From: Paragonimus westermani
Taxonomy: Eukaryota; Platyhelminthes; Trematoda; Plagiorchiida; Troglotrematidae
DNA length: 64,000 bases
Assembly (NCBI GenBank): GCA_008508345.1
Contig: QNGE01001031.1
Span: 50,951 to 114,950, forward strand
Reading direction: 5' to 3'
The notes beneath the pieces are model-generated. The model saw nothing but the letters and a program-made list of their open reading frames with translations. It did no database searches and was not told the origin of the DNA. Shown here piece by piece: positions 10,450 through 22,599 of this stretch (its first letter is position 1; each line of letters opens with the position of its first letter). The position numbers and the translations under genes are program-made.

Positions 10450-12234
10450 GAACGTCTGTTTCGATTTTTATGTCAACGATGACACCAGCCACAGTGACCT
10501 CCGGTCATGCTTTGTAAGTGAACGAACGAGGTGCCTCGCTGTCAGCTGTCAACCACTTAAATAACTGACTGCTCCACGAGTCTTATGCTGAACGAGTGTT
10601 TTCCAGTGGGGTAATCGTGAGAAATTTTAACTTAAAGCGAATTGATTTAAAGAACTTTAAATTGGGACTCTTACAAGACACATAGACCCGCTATCAGTTT
10701 AGCAACCACTTGTTCTTCCAGCAACCAATCCTTTTTAGTCTAGTATATACAACCTATTTAACATACTCCAGCAGCGATCTCATTTAAGTCTCACACATTT
10801 GAAACACTTGTGTTTGCAAGGAAGGTACTCTATATCATCCCAAGGGTTGCAACCCTTCTTTTCTGCAGTCAATGCGATGGTGGGTAAAAAACGAGTTGCC
10901 GGAATAATGTCCGAAAGGTGATTGTTATGGCGTATAAATATTGTCACACTGAACTTAGACCTTTGAGAACCTATACAGCAACCTTGGATGGATAAGAAGG
11001 ATTCGATCCAGTTGTAGTTGTGACAGCTCTGTCATCGAAGTGAGATGTAGTGCAATGCAAAATCTCTTCCTGGATTTCACCAGCTTGTGTTCAAAAAGCC
11101 CATGGTTAGCGCTGCCGAGTTTGCAAAATCAAAAAGTCCTGCGCCTTAGATAAGGATGCCATCCTTGGCATCTGTCAGCAACCCATTAAAAAATAAATGT
11201 GCGATCAAGCACCCCGGCAAACAAATACACTTCACTGCATGACACTTTGTTACAGGTGGCATGTGCACGTTTGAAAAACTTGTTGACAGTGAAAGCCGAC
11301 TGTTTATCGATCGAAACATACAAGGTCCTCGTGTTACGTAATAACCAACGGCGACAGAACAGTTTGTCAGAGTGGTTTGGAACCTGTCCTCGGCCAGTAG
11401 TTCAACCGAGAATGTGCGAGGCGCGAAGCATGCGAAAAAGCAATCGGACAGCATACGTTTCGCGATATTTCTTCATAGAATGAGCACGATGTTCAACCGT
11501 AATTTTTGGTAGTATTTTATTTATCCTGCTGTAGACACGCCGTTTAACTTTTCACGTTACCACAGCACACCCGTTACTGTTATTGTATCAATGTACGAAC
11601 TGCGGAGTAGTCGGACTGCAGCAGTTTGGGAAATAACGTGCCCAGTGGCAAGTGATCTACTGTCAAATGTACACCGTCATAACAAGAGTGGACCTCAACA
11701 CAGCATGACGGTTTGCGTATCTCGCTGGACCGTTTGACTGAACTGGACGTTGTTGTGATCACATCGACAGAGCCGCTCACATTAGCCAGATCAATAGGTA
11801 CGGTTCTGACAATTCAGTCTTCTGGTCCTCCTGGTTGAGGGTTGGTAAAAGGTATCTTCTGGAAAAATACCAGTTCTGATGCACTGCCACTCACCCAATG
11901 CCTTCCAGCACAGGTTTCTGGGTCGAAGGTTTTGGTTGAGAACCATAATCGCTCTCCTTTCTAGGTTTGAACTTCCTGGCAGCATTTCAGCCCACATACA
12001 ATCATGGATACTCACAGCGATGACAATTCCATACTGCGTGGGTCGTCCCGCAGTATAAACCGGGTTGCCCTTACCTGCTGCATACAGTAGAGTGAATATA
12101 CGAAAATACGCCACTGCTAACCCGTCGTCGTGCTCTCAACTTCAACTCCCAGATCCCTCCCGACCCCCCATTTCTAATAAGTGCTCCAGAAGTCCCACAC
12201 TGAGTATAGCTAATCATAGCAAGACTGTCTTGGT
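10450..12234. other. No assignable gene
   Basis: Only short open frames are present, including minus-strand frames at 11146-11454 and 11791-12114 with no recognisable domain. The latter might be the 3' tail of the Gypsy copy that follows, by position only. Confidence 0.25.
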
Positions 12235-12500
12235 CAGTTCTATCTATAACTCCAAACTCAGGCCTCTGTCGTCCTTTGCTTAGGTCTGTAATACGAATTA
12301 ATATAAATGCTTCCCGTTTTGTCTATGAGCGAGCACAGTTATCCCATAGAATGAGCGCAAAAAGATGACGAAATTGCTCCATTAAAAACTTCATCCACCT
12401 TACAGCAGAGCCGAAAGATCAGGTGATAAATGTGCTAGAGCACGTAATATAAATGTAGTACTATCAGCCTGTATAGACACAAATTACACCATATTCACTA
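12235..12500 (-). repeat. Gypsy LTR-like repeat, distal copy
   Basis: It shares 'tgtctatga.cgag..ca.ttatcccata', 'cagcagagccg', 'gtgataaatgtg' and the end block 'gtagtactatc..ctgtatagacaca.attacac' with the copies at 12570-12815 and 15960-16080. The minus-strand reading of the end block begins TGTAATTTGTGTCTATACA, a plausible LTR start. Confidence 0.45.
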
Positions 12501-12569
12501 TTGCTTGGGTGACAGAATGCACCGTTTGGAATATATGCAGAATCAAAGTTTAGCTCAATGTGTCATTGA

Positions 12570-12815
12570 GATGCTCAAGCCGTCATACCGCGTCAAGGCC
12601 CAGTCTCGTCGTGACGGGAGTCGACACATAACCAGTGTTGTGTCTATGATCGAGTTCAATTATCCCATACGGTGGACGCGAGAGGGAAGAAACTAAGTTG
12701 TCGCAATTGAAGCTCTGTTCGCTTCACAGCAGAGCCGGGGGTGGGGGGCTGAAAAGGTCAAGTAATGAATGTGTTAGAACAATTAATGTGAATCCAATGC
12801 TGACAGCTTCTAGAG
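12570..12815 (-). repeat. Gypsy LTR-like repeat, proximal copy
   Basis: This is a tandem partner of the repeat at 12235-12500. It shares 'gtgtctatgatcgag', 'attatcccata', 'cacagcagagccg', and 'ggtcaagtaatgaatgtgtta'. The last block is closer to the copy at 15960-16080 than to the distal copy. Its presence suggests two successive insertions or a tandem LTR duplication. Confidence 0.45.
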
Positions 12816-13137
12816 GAAAATCACACAACGGTTCAAATAACAGGAGGAAGCATTCGGAATGTTTGCCATAACATACTTCTCTGAAACGCCAAAAATAGGG
12901 ATGTACACATTGTTTCTTTTCTGTGAGATCACGTAACTTATCAGAGTAAATATGATTATTATTCCATAATTCGTTGGACCTATCACCTGTGTTTGTATGC
13001 CTGTTCGTCACTGCTGTGAACAACTTCGGAAGTCGGATATTTATCAGAGATGGGAATTTTCCCCTTTGAGTGCCAAATGACGAAGAGCTGTGCTGTTTTC
13101 ATGTCCGTTTATAAGGCGTACGTAAGCGAATTGTTGA

Positions 13138-13473
13138 TTACAGTCTAATTCCACTCCTTTCACCAGAGTCGAAGTTGGATTGGAAAGCATATTTGCGAAG
13201 AAGAAATGGACCGTGTTCAGTGTGCCAAGCAGGCAAAGTTGTACCGGGCGCTAATTTGTGAGTGTATGCAGACGGTTGCTTATGTGGAGTAGCACTGGTC
13301 GCGATACAGAGCAAAGATCCGACAGAGCATAGGGCATCAACTAGCACGGCCTCCCACTTTGCAACGGAAAGGCACTGCGACCTTAGAGAAAGTGTGAGGG
13401 CACGGCAGAATGTGCCGTTGAGGCGCCCGACTTGTCCGTTCGCCTGAGGATTGTAAGCAGTGCTACGTCCCAT
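13138..13473 (-). pseudogene. Gypsy integrase fragment
   Basis: The frame carries STAYNPQANGQVGRLNGTFC, the block with the last catalytic position of the integrase core (normally NGQVERLNGT). Here the catalytic Glu is replaced by Gly. It continues with ALCSVGSLLCIATSATPHKQ and GTTLPAWHTEHGPFLLRKYA, which match the rest of the core and the linker of trematode Gypsy integrases. An inactive enzyme is certain from the E to G change. Confidence 0.85.
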
Positions 13474-13574
13474 TCAGGAAAATATGTTTGAGGATCTGCT
13501 GATAAGAAAGATTTCCTTCTATCACTGTTTGAAGAGTAGAAAACAACTGGCCTAGACAATGCATGACTGAAAAT

Positions 13575-13910
13575 TCAGATCCAGACCTGACTGTTAGGAA
13601 CCACAATAACTGCAGTAAAAGGCATCAGCAGCTTGGCTATTTTCCGCAGGACGATAACTGATGTCATACTGATTAGGAGGGAGTTCGATTCTGTTTTTTT
13701 TCTGTGACTGACCGTCGAACAGTTGCCAGGTACACGTGTCCTCCGAGGGGATGGTCTCCACTTCCTAATGGTGCTCCTCACCGTTAGAGAGTGTTCGGAC
13801 GAAGGGTGCAACCGGTTTGCCGTTTTTATTAAATGTAGCAGCAACGGGAACTTCAGAAGCATCTGTTTCAGCGACCGAAAGAACCATCAGATCAATTGGA
13901 AAGACCAACG
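13575..13910 (-). pseudogene. Gypsy RNase H fragment
   Basis: The minus strand gives DLMVLSVAETDASEVPVAA then FNKNGKPVAPFVRTLSNGEE, the start of Gypsy RNase H (D....TDAS...GA.L.Q....PVAF.SRTLS..E..). A stop follows at about 13768. A second frame further on gives NQYDISYRPAENSQAADAF, the block that ends the domain (Y.I.YRPGK.N..ADAL), then YCSYCGS. The domain is split by frameshifts and part of its middle is gone. Confidence 0.75.
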
Positions 13911-14108
13911 GTATATTTTAAGCCTTTTTTCAAATTTTTAATGGTGGTTCAAGCTTTAGGTGTTATCGGGAGTACTATGTTATGTAGTAAAGGATGTCTT
14001 GTCAAAAACCGGGCGATCCATTGGGAGTAATCGGCAAACCTGCCGACACCTCACTGGTGTGATTTGATTTCTTCGAATGGAGCTAGGTTTCGAAGAGGTT
14101 TTCAACGA

Positions 14109-14573
14109 TCAGGATCTGGCCTTATAACTCCATGAGGCATCTCGCACCCTAGTAACCCAATCAACCAGGAAGAAATCACACATTTGGAGACACTGAAAGT
14201 AATGCCATGGAGTCAAGTACATTTTTATCGTGTTCACCGGTGGTTTTTCACAAATCGTAACACTGTCGATGTATGCAAATGTCTCTGGAAAGTGAGGTTT
14301 CATCATCAGCCCATCGATCGTACACTAGAAACATTCTATCCCCTTAGCGAAGTCCAAGGGAGAACGGCAAAATTGATATGTATTCCCACAAGCCTCGAGT
14401 GTAGTGTACCGCTTCTCTCCCCTTCTCGGTGATATCTGATAATATACCGTTCTTAAATCTAAGCTGCAGAATGTCTCATATCGTGCAATTTTTACGATTA
14501 ATTCATCAGTCCTTGGAAGAAAACGAGCGTGCAGGAAAGTAAATCGATCGATCGTTTGGTTGTAAACAACCAT
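14109..14573 (-). pseudogene. Gypsy reverse transcriptase, palm fragments
   Basis: The frame at 14325-14573 reads MVVYNQTIDRFTFLHARFLP, then FCSLDLRTVYYQI and CGNTYQFCRSPLDFAKGIEC. These match Gypsy motifs (R.VVDY...N..T..D.YPLPR; FS.LDL.S.YHQI; Y.F.R.PFG..N). A second frame at 14109-14306 reads FPETFAYIDSVTICEK, the catalytic box with YIDS where YLDD is expected, so the second Asp is lost. Stops and a frameshift separate the two parts. Confidence 0.85.
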
Positions 14574-14618
14574 CCTTTTCTTCTGACGTTTGTTGGATTT
14601 ACCGAGAACTTCCGTACA

Positions 14619-14948
14619 TCACGGTGAATTGAATAGTTCCGTCACCTCTCCCTTGAGTGGCCGACCGATTCCAGTTTGGATGAATCTCTCGTCTTCACGA
14701 GAATGATGCCAGACTTTTTTTCGCGGTAGAATTGCAGTCAGGTGAGAGATTATCAAGCAACGGTAGTAGCGTAACGCGAGCACAAGATAAACTACAGAGT
14801 GAGAATGGTGAGTTTGATCCACTGAAAGGGATTTCGACACATTTGTCATGGTCACTAAGGCCACCCACAGAAGGATTTGGAAATGCAAGGGTTTTAAAGG
14901 TTCATACACATTCTTTCTGAGGCAAATTGCTAGATGGCAGCGCCCCAT
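14619..14948 (-). pseudogene. Gypsy protease-to-RT linker
   Basis: The end of this 109-codon frame, PRKKVWHHSREDERFIQTGI then GRPLKGEVTELFNSPW, matches the lead-in to the polymerase (A.KSR.YS..D..FI..E..RLL..GII..S.SPW). The first two thirds is probably the out-of-frame remainder of the protease. Confidence 0.6.
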
Positions 14949-15139
14949 CCGCTAACTGGTGAAGTCACTGTTGACCATTGTAATGCGATGCTGAGATCCC
15001 ACTTAAACTTCTGAACAATGGATGAAGTAACATAACTCTCACTATTCCCCGCGCCGATCAGGGAAGACAAATTTTGTCCGTTAACAACAAGTCGGGTGAC
15101 AGCATTTGTAAGACGTTGTGAAGCGGAAGCCGCAGCCAT
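14930..15139 (-). pseudogene. Gypsy aspartic protease with lost active site
   Basis: The frame reads MAAASASQRLTNAVTRLVVN, then GQNLSSLIGAGNSESYVTSS and IVQKFKW. In trematode Gypsy elements the equivalent stretch is LIDTGSSESYV. Here the catalytic D-T-G is G-A-G, so the protease is dead. It stops about 65 residues in. Confidence 0.8.
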
Positions 15140-15959
15140 CGACGATACTACAGTTGAGATGGGAGAACTCTGCTTAATTTTTGTAGGGGTCTTGCAAACC
15201 TTCTAAAAATATCTTCCAGAACCGTTGCAGGCAGATTCTCGCGCAGGAATTTTAGTGCGGCAATGTGTGGAATATCTGCAAGAAACATTTAGATACGGAA
15301 GCAGCAGTTGTAATGCCTGATCAGAGGTCTGTTCTGCAAGAAGTGACTCTGTACCACGGTTTTTGGCGGAACCGCAAACTTCATGTATGTATGCTGCCTG
15401 TTTGAGATTGCTGATACGCCGTTTTCCATGATCGTGCCTGGTAAAGGGTGGCCTGAAGTGTTAATTTACATTATTCCAACGGCCTCTGGCACGCGTTTGT
15501 TGAGTGGATTTCTCAAATGAAGAAATCATGTAGTGTTTCGTCACGTTGTTTCTATACCGTGGTTGTCTTCAATGTGCACTCGGGCTAACGATTCAAGCCG
15601 ACGGACAATCTGATCGAGATTTACACAGGGGTCCTGTTCATATGTTTCTAACACATACCTTGCGCAAATTTCTTTACGAAGCCGGATGTGAATATTTTGG
15701 AGCGTGTCAACAACTTCGGTTTCATAGTGTGATATGATAGGAGATACGGAGGAAGAAATACGATTCATCATCATTATCATAGACAGCAATACATCAGTGG
15801 GTGGATTTCCTAGTCTGAGGGGATTGAGGGAAAAATATGTCCTGAACCAGTGTTTCTACTGTTTTGCAGAACCGGATGCGAATAAGTTCATATCGAATCG
15901 ATTTGGTCGTAGAAATCGTTCCATGGTTGTAAAGTGAATAAATTGATGTCTTCCAACTA
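15140..15959 (-). pseudogene. Probable gag remnant of the Gypsy copy
   Basis: The minus frame 15541-15789 has VLETYEQDPCVNLDQIVRRL, which by position and helical character may be the end of gag ahead of the protease. I cannot match it securely. The remaining sequence is too decayed to translate. Confidence 0.3.
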
Positions 15960-16080
15960 GTACAGTCATCCTGTAGGATGGGTGCAACAAGGGAGGGCTG
16001 AAAGGGTCAAGTAGTAAATGTGTACTTAATACGAGTGTAGTACTATCGGGTTGTATAGACACACATTACACTACACCTCC
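15960..16080 (-). repeat. Gypsy LTR-like repeat, upstream copy
   Basis: It shares 'gggctgaaagggtcaagtagtaaatgtgt' and 'gtagtactatcgggttgtatagacacacattacac' with the repeats at 12.2-12.8 kb, in the same orientation. Its position upstream of gag/protease fits a 5' LTR. Only about 120 bp are clearly shared. Confidence 0.45.
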
Positions 16081-16249
16081 AACGTTCGCAGTGTACAATA
16101 GACAGATCAACAGGCCGCCATTGCACGAAAGACAGATTTGTTGAATTTTTGTTGAGTTTCAGAGACTAGAATCCGAGACTCCAGTCAACTTACGAAACTA
16201 ACAGCACGTGCACTCTCCACCCGACGCTAACTATACAGTTCGCATGACT

Positions 16250-18740
16250 CCACGGCAGTAGACTTTGTGCCGTCCACTTGGCAGGTTCTGTTAAGGTCTG
16301 TTGTAGCCACAGTCTTCAGAAATCTTTCCATTGTATCTGTTTATGCTCTGTCTGATTGCAAGGACGGTGTAAAGGACGCCCTTCACTCGGATTCGGTCGC
16401 TATCCTTCGGTCGACACATGGTTCTGATGTAGTCGTTCTGGCCGCCTTGGTGAGTCCGAGTCTCGTTTAGGTAGAAGGTTCATGATAGCATCACAGAGGT
16501 GGCTGTTGCAACTGTGCACTGAGTATAAACCATTTTTAGCTAGTACTAGTTTTAAGCATCGTGCACGTCATCGTTATACTTGGCACTTCCTTCAAATCAG
16601 GCCTGGTATCAGATGTAGCAAATAGTTGTTAGTTATAGGCAGAATGGCTCCATTCAGGATCGCCGTTCTTACTGGAGCACACACTTGTATTCAAATCATC
16701 CGTTGATACGTTGCTATTTTCTTACCTTCGCAGGGCATGGGCCTCACCGACAGCAACGGCTGGCTGTTGAGAAACTGGCTATACTGCCGGTAAAGCCCAC
16801 GTATCAAACCAGCTTAGAAAACAAGCTTAACGGCTCTCCCTCTGAAAACCGTGATAGCTGCTCCACCGAGATCCCACCGGCCATTCGTAAAGCAACTACT
16901 GTAGCACGCAGCAGGGGTTTACGCGGGTCAAACAAACATCGGGGTTAAGAATTTGACACCAAACAGAACATTCCCCCTGGCAGTCCATACAAGTTTAGAA
17001 CGAAAGGTATGATGTCGATTGATCGCCGATCGTGAGAATTGGCTAATGAAGAACGTTGGGAAAGTGGACACTGCTTTCGCTTCAAGAAACACTGATAGAC
17101 TGTTCAAGCCTACCCGTAATACCGGCCCAAGGTGACTGTCTATCAGTGAGGCCATCAATGAGACAAATGACACTTATCCATGATAGGTTCAGAAGGGTGG
17201 ACTGCTAGGCGGAAAGTTCTGAAGGTCACTTTAGATAGCCTCTTATTTCTGCAGTGTTATCGCCACAAACTGGTAGTGTTTCACCCTGGTCGCTAGATTG
17301 AGGACCGCCCATTAAAACGAATTCGCAATTGCATTTCAGTTCTGAAACGTAATAGTTCCACGAATGCAAATGATCTCGTGCCGGCACTTTTCAAAGAAGG
17401 TGAGGGTACGTCGATGGAAGCCTTGGTTTTGTTGTTTCAACTTGCGTGGACAACGGAGACCATCTTTCCGTGCTGAAGTTACTCGATGATAACTCTCATA
17501 TTCAAACACATTGTCCGAGGATTTTACAATAACCGTAGAGGGACTAGCTTGAGTCCCATAATTACTGAGGTTCAGGCATCCATTACACCTCGTGGATGCA
17601 CTGCAGCTCGAGAGGTAGATATCAGGAATGTAAGGTAAGGTTTTTCCCTTGGGCACGGATGTATTGACCAAATTTTTAATTTCCAAATCCAGGAGCAGTT
17701 TCATGTTTATCGTTGGCCAACAATTGTCGTATTTGTCGCCTGTGAAGACGCGTTCGACTCGGTGGATCGATCTACAATTTTTAAAATCACCTCAACACAG
17801 GGGTGTACCGACCAGGTATATGAACGTACAGTGACGCTTTACTCCCGCATTTCTACTCAGGTTAGAGTTTGCGGTGAACTGTCTGATAAATTCAGCACCA
17901 TACGCGGCGTATGTGAAGACGGTCCACTTTCACCCTTTTGGTTTACGTCTGCTATTGGCGCGTCAGTGGGAGACTGCGGAACTCACGATATACTTGTGCT
18001 GACCTTCTACTTGACAGATTGATTAATCGTAACTATTCTGAAGACAATGTGTTGCTGTTCGACAATTTTCAATTGGCGCAAACAATGCTAGAAGCTATTT
18101 GGCGCTGTGCTAAGCATTTCGAAATATGGTTTGTGTCCTTAGAGCACAAAGTGATTCTGCGAGATTTGTGAGAGCTGTATTACTATACGACTGTGGAACT
18201 CGAATGGTCATGGCAGAAGACGTGAGCTATCCCCAGTCATCTGAACATCCGTGCTTGCGTCTGGTCACTTGCATCGGGGGGCACCAGCGAGTAAGCAACG
18301 GGGAAGTTGTAAAACAGCTATTTGGTTGTGACCATTAATCGAGTTCTTTTGTCTAGTCCTTACATTAACACAGATTTAGATGGTTAGGCCATGTACGTAG
18401 GATACCGGCTAGTTGTCGACCATACAGAACACTACCGAAGATGCGGCGGACTGGCATAAGGTGCAAGTTGAACAGATGGTGACCTGGCGTAGAGAAATGA
18501 AAGCATCCATCAAGAGGCTGGCCACTGTAAGTGAATGCTGTTGTTTGACCGACTTGTTTGTGAAGTAAGTTCACTTGATGATACTGGACAGTATGGAGTC
18601 TGTCCTACTGGTGACGCCTTACTTCCACTTTTAGCTCGGTTGTTTGTTTGCAAGGTGTAACACCTTGATGTTGAGTGTTTTAACTATGAACTTAGACATT
18701 TTTAGTTTTTCTGTTCCTGCTCAGAGTTTGCTTCTCTGTT
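16250..18740 (+). mobile_element. RTE-type non-LTR retrotransposon, decayed copy A
   Basis: Plus-strand order: endonuclease scrap at 16300-16470 (SIVSVYALSDCKDGVKDALH, compare 'IVSAYAPTDCS.DAVKD.FY'), linker near 17100-17260, polymerase remnants at 17330-18340, and C-terminal and 3' untranslated part at 18360-18740. The polymerase includes VCGELSDKFSTIRGVCEDGP and YSEDNVLLFDN, where the catalytic YADD box has become YSED. It aligns with copy B at 34.1-36.5 kb over more than 1 kb, including the shared 'gccttacttccact' and 'tttgcaaggtgta' blocks in the 3' tail. Many stops make it inactive. Confidence 0.75.
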
Positions 18741-21700
18741 CATGATTGAGCGGCAGTTAAGCATAGGTGAGAGCCGTTGACAAATTACTTTCTGTGATGA
18801 TAGTGGCGATGATGTGAAAGTAGGGAAAGAGGAGGGGTAGGAGGGTAAGAATGTTAGGTGCGAGGCTGGGATCTCATGTTCTTCACGTTAACTGTGGTTT
18901 CATCCAATGTCGTTTGGGCGTCTAATCTTCTGAAAAGCAAAAAATAATGTAACGTTGCTCTTTTGAATCCCGATGTCATAATTCAAGCATTTGAATTTAT
19001 GAGGGAAAGACCTAGTTTGTTCTTAGGACTAGCTAGTTCTTGTGGATTCTTCGACTTAACAGACTTGACTGAGAATGTCTCACATATTTGTACTGCAGGC
19101 TTTTTATACACGGTAGGCATTAGCTTATTCTCGTGAGTCACCATCCGCGGAGAGGAATGCTGTCTGATAGAAGATGAAGTTTTTGATGTGTACTTCTTGT
19201 CATGATCTGTCAGGTGGTTTTGATCGACAAAAATAACCTTCAGAAGAAGGGAGCTTGGTCAGAATTAGGTATACTCGATGGTCGAATAGATGAAGATGAA
19301 AAATTTCAAGTTGAGACTCGCGTGTTAATCCTCAAGGGCTCAATATTACTTTCGTTATTACCATTTAAACATGCTCCGGTGTGGTTTTGTTCTGAAGGCT
19401 GGTAACTACACGTTAGCTGGAAGTTACCCACATGCAAGGTGTGAAATCTTTCGGCTTTATGCGGGAGATTGTCTGTTTCATCATGCTCAGTACTGCATAT
19501 TGTTTACTTGTCCCTTCATTATTGTTTGATAAAAGATCAACGGCAGTCGGGCCCCAGTACCCATGGATATGGCTCAACACTGAAAATGAGGGCCGTGTTA
19601 GGCTGTCCGTAGAGAGTTACGTGTTAGACGGGCTTGTTAGGAGTTCGTGCAGGCTTACTTCAGTAAGATTTTCGGTAAAGAGATGTCCGGTAATTATATG
19701 CTTCAGCAATTCAGTAATCAACGACCGCCGTGTTTTTTCGATGGAGCTTGAGAAGTGCATACAGGGCATCGTGTGGGAAGCTTTGGGCAGGCGTGCGTAA
19801 GGCTTATCGGGGATACCTCAATCGATGGAGTGAAGCTATTTTGCTTAAATGGATGATGTCTAATCTCAGTACACGTCGCTCCACATAATTACTACCTACG
19901 TGGTGCTATCATCACACATACAATACTCCGCGGACAACATCCTTCAAAAACATGTTCGGCGAACATGATACGGGGTGGCCAGGTTTTGCAACCTTGTGTA
20001 CAGTCGCTTTGTACAACCTGTCTTTCAACGAGAATTGGATTTTCTGCCTTCGTCAGAAGTGTCTCATGTCAATAAGTGTCAAACGAGCTCTTGCGATACG
20101 TGGGAATGTGTATTTTTCGGTACAACTGCCAGAGTAACAGAGTTTTCGACTAGCATCATATTTCCATCACTCGGGCTGCGTGTAAGCCATTGCCCTACCA
20201 GTCCCGAAGAAGTATTTTGCATTTAGATGTTTCAAAACAGGCCCCATGTCGTCATGCGTCAATTGCCAAGTGGTATTGGACTGTCTGTACGTTCCTACCC
20301 TGTCAAGAGATATCAGCTTTGTGATCCGTTTGTGATTCTTTTTCTTTGGGAAAACTGTATGCGTCCAGTAATGATGCCAATCAGAGCTTTATGTGCGGCA
20401 TCGTCAGTTGCCGTACAGCTTCTGATTTCATGATGCTGTTAGAACTGACATCTGCTTGTCAGGTACCTCATACGAAGGTATGATTAGTGAATCTGTCGTC
20501 TGAGGAAAACCCGGATTGTTTCATACAGCGCTATTCTTCACGCTTTTCGGATAGCCTACAGAGGGTGACGACCACCAGCAGCTTATGCCATCTCGTTTTC
20601 TTGTGGTTGGTGCACGCACTTTTTTAAGATGAGATCTATTGTCATTTTCCTAAGAACGAGGGAACTTCGTCATTATTCTAAATTGCAAAAATGGGCAGTT
20701 CTTTAACGAACGCAGTTGAACCGTCTTTTTGGGGGCCTGGGAAAAGTCGTTTGGGTTGGGCCTCTAGTGGTCATGAAGTGTAGGTGAACCGAGTAGTTGC
20801 TTCAGAGAGCCTTTTTACTCGTGATTAGAGGTGCAGCATTCAGCGTTCCAGTTGCTTTTGCGAGTTACATTTCGGGAAACCGCGTGTTTTGCAGTTCACA
20901 TTGTTATCCTCCTGCGTTTTGTCACTGTTGGCCCTGATAAAATAGAACAGTGTTCAGTATACAACTTATTCCATTTTGGCCGTAACAGTAGGTCTCAATT
21001 TTTTGCGAGCTTTTTTGCAGTGTTGCACTTCGAGGAGAGGCGCGTTTCCTGGTGTTCGCTTTCTGTCGGTGTCGGCGGACTTGCTCCGTGAATTTCTAGG
21101 GAATGCTCAAATCTTGCAGTTGGCAATACAATCAGTGGGCCTACAATTATGCCAACCAATTAGATGAGGGGCTTCCTGCAGGTTTCTGCGTTTCTGTAAA
21201 CCATTTCGTGGAGTAGAAGCTAGTTTAGTAGTAAGTTCAGTGTGGCTTTGAGCAGTACGGATGGATCGGACAACTTTTTTCAATTTTGAAATTCACTCCG
21301 TCTAGTCTCCTCAGAACGCACAAGCACGTTATTACACACTAACACACGATCGGAATCTTGGCAAGTCAGGCTATACGGACATCAATTTTGAACGTCACCT
21401 TGCCATTTATGGCTTATTCAAATTTCGTCCATTTGTACCTCTACCGGTAACCAGGAAGAGCATCAGATGGCTGTCTAGCGGTGCAAATGGCTAAAATGCC
21501 TGTTAATGTGAAATAGGTGGTGGTTTGAATACCAATCAATTATCAGGCCAGAACCAGTTCCCTAAGTGAGTTTTATTTGGTTGGGTCAGTTTTTCTGCCG
21601 TTCCTATGGCAACTATTTTCCAAAGCCAAGGCAACCGATAAAAACTAGTGTTCTCACTATTCGTACCCCTGGACAGGTTGGTCAAGTAGATGCTTTTGTT

Positions 21701-22599
21701 AGTACCCTCTCAAGTTTAGAGCGCAATGCTTGCTTTGTCTCAGTGATGCGAGCCTACGATTCCAGCACTGTTATTCACTTAAATCCACTTCTAAGTATCT
21801 GTCGATGCAAGCGCTTCTTCTACAAGGTCTTTAGTGACACAAAAGCTGAATCTCGTGGTCAAGCTGGAGTGGGACAGGCACTGATTTTTTAAAGTAGAGC
21901 AACGTTCATAAAACTTCTAGTTCTGTTTAGTTTTATTTTACCCATTTTAATCTCCTTCGGTATATTTTCTCTGGGTTATTCCACGTCACTGTTGCAGTGG
22001 GCGGCGGACCAGTCCGCGTTATCTCATAGCCAGATTCATGACCGTTGTGAATAGACGGATATACAAGTTGCGAATTCCGTGCTTCGACCTGTCTCCTTGC
22101 TAGTCAGATCCTTGGCCTAATACTGGATGTGACATCCCCTAGACCAACCTCCTTAGTCGATTTGAGTAACTGGGTGTTATCTTGTTCACAACCGTACCGT
22201 TATTCCTCAGCTGATTTTACACGAGGACGGTTTTCCACTGCGCAACCCGAGGACTTTTCAATGCTTTAGCCAGCTACTTCTGTTATGTGGATTTACTGAA
22301 CGATACTCGTCGGAGAGACAGCGATAAACGTTTGTTGTAGCTGTGCCTTGATAACGGTCTGTTTCTAGCAAGTACCAATCTTCAGCGTTCAGGACGTCAA
22401 CGCGCCGGCCAAAGAATTCCGTCGCCAAGTCGCTCGTGAATACAGCCTAATTGCATAGCTGTCAATTACCCGTATCGTGGCTGTTTCCAAGGTTGTAGGT
22501 CTTTCTAGAGCTCTTACGTGTGTTTCAATTACACGCTGGTATGTACATATAGGAGCGCTCTGCGCTTTGGTAGGGGGTTACTTCGCGGTCAACTACAGG
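18741..22599. other. No assignable gene
   Basis: About 3.9 kb has several medium open frames on the plus strand (for example 19432-19800 and 21566-21892). None shows a domain, signal peptide or plausible splice context that I recognise. I treat them as chance frames. Confidence 0.3.

Larger units (their letters stand above)
12235..16080 (-). mobile_element. Gypsy LTR retrotransposon, decayed (trematode CsRn1-like)
   Basis: On the minus strand, protease, reverse transcriptase, RNase H and integrase remnants follow in the Gypsy order from 15139 down to 13138. Related non-coding repeats lie at 15960-16080 upstream and at 12235-12500 and 12570-12815 downstream, as expected for LTRs. Every domain carries stops or frameshifts. 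The lineage name is inference from the form of the protease and polymerase motifs, which resemble Clonorchis CsRn1-type elements. Confidence 0.7.

Noticed and set aside
19432..19800. 122-codon frame with a hydrophobic start, considered as a secreted protein
   Set aside because: No consistent upstream or downstream exons and no recognisable domain. The hydrophobic part is short and the frame sits in featureless sequence.
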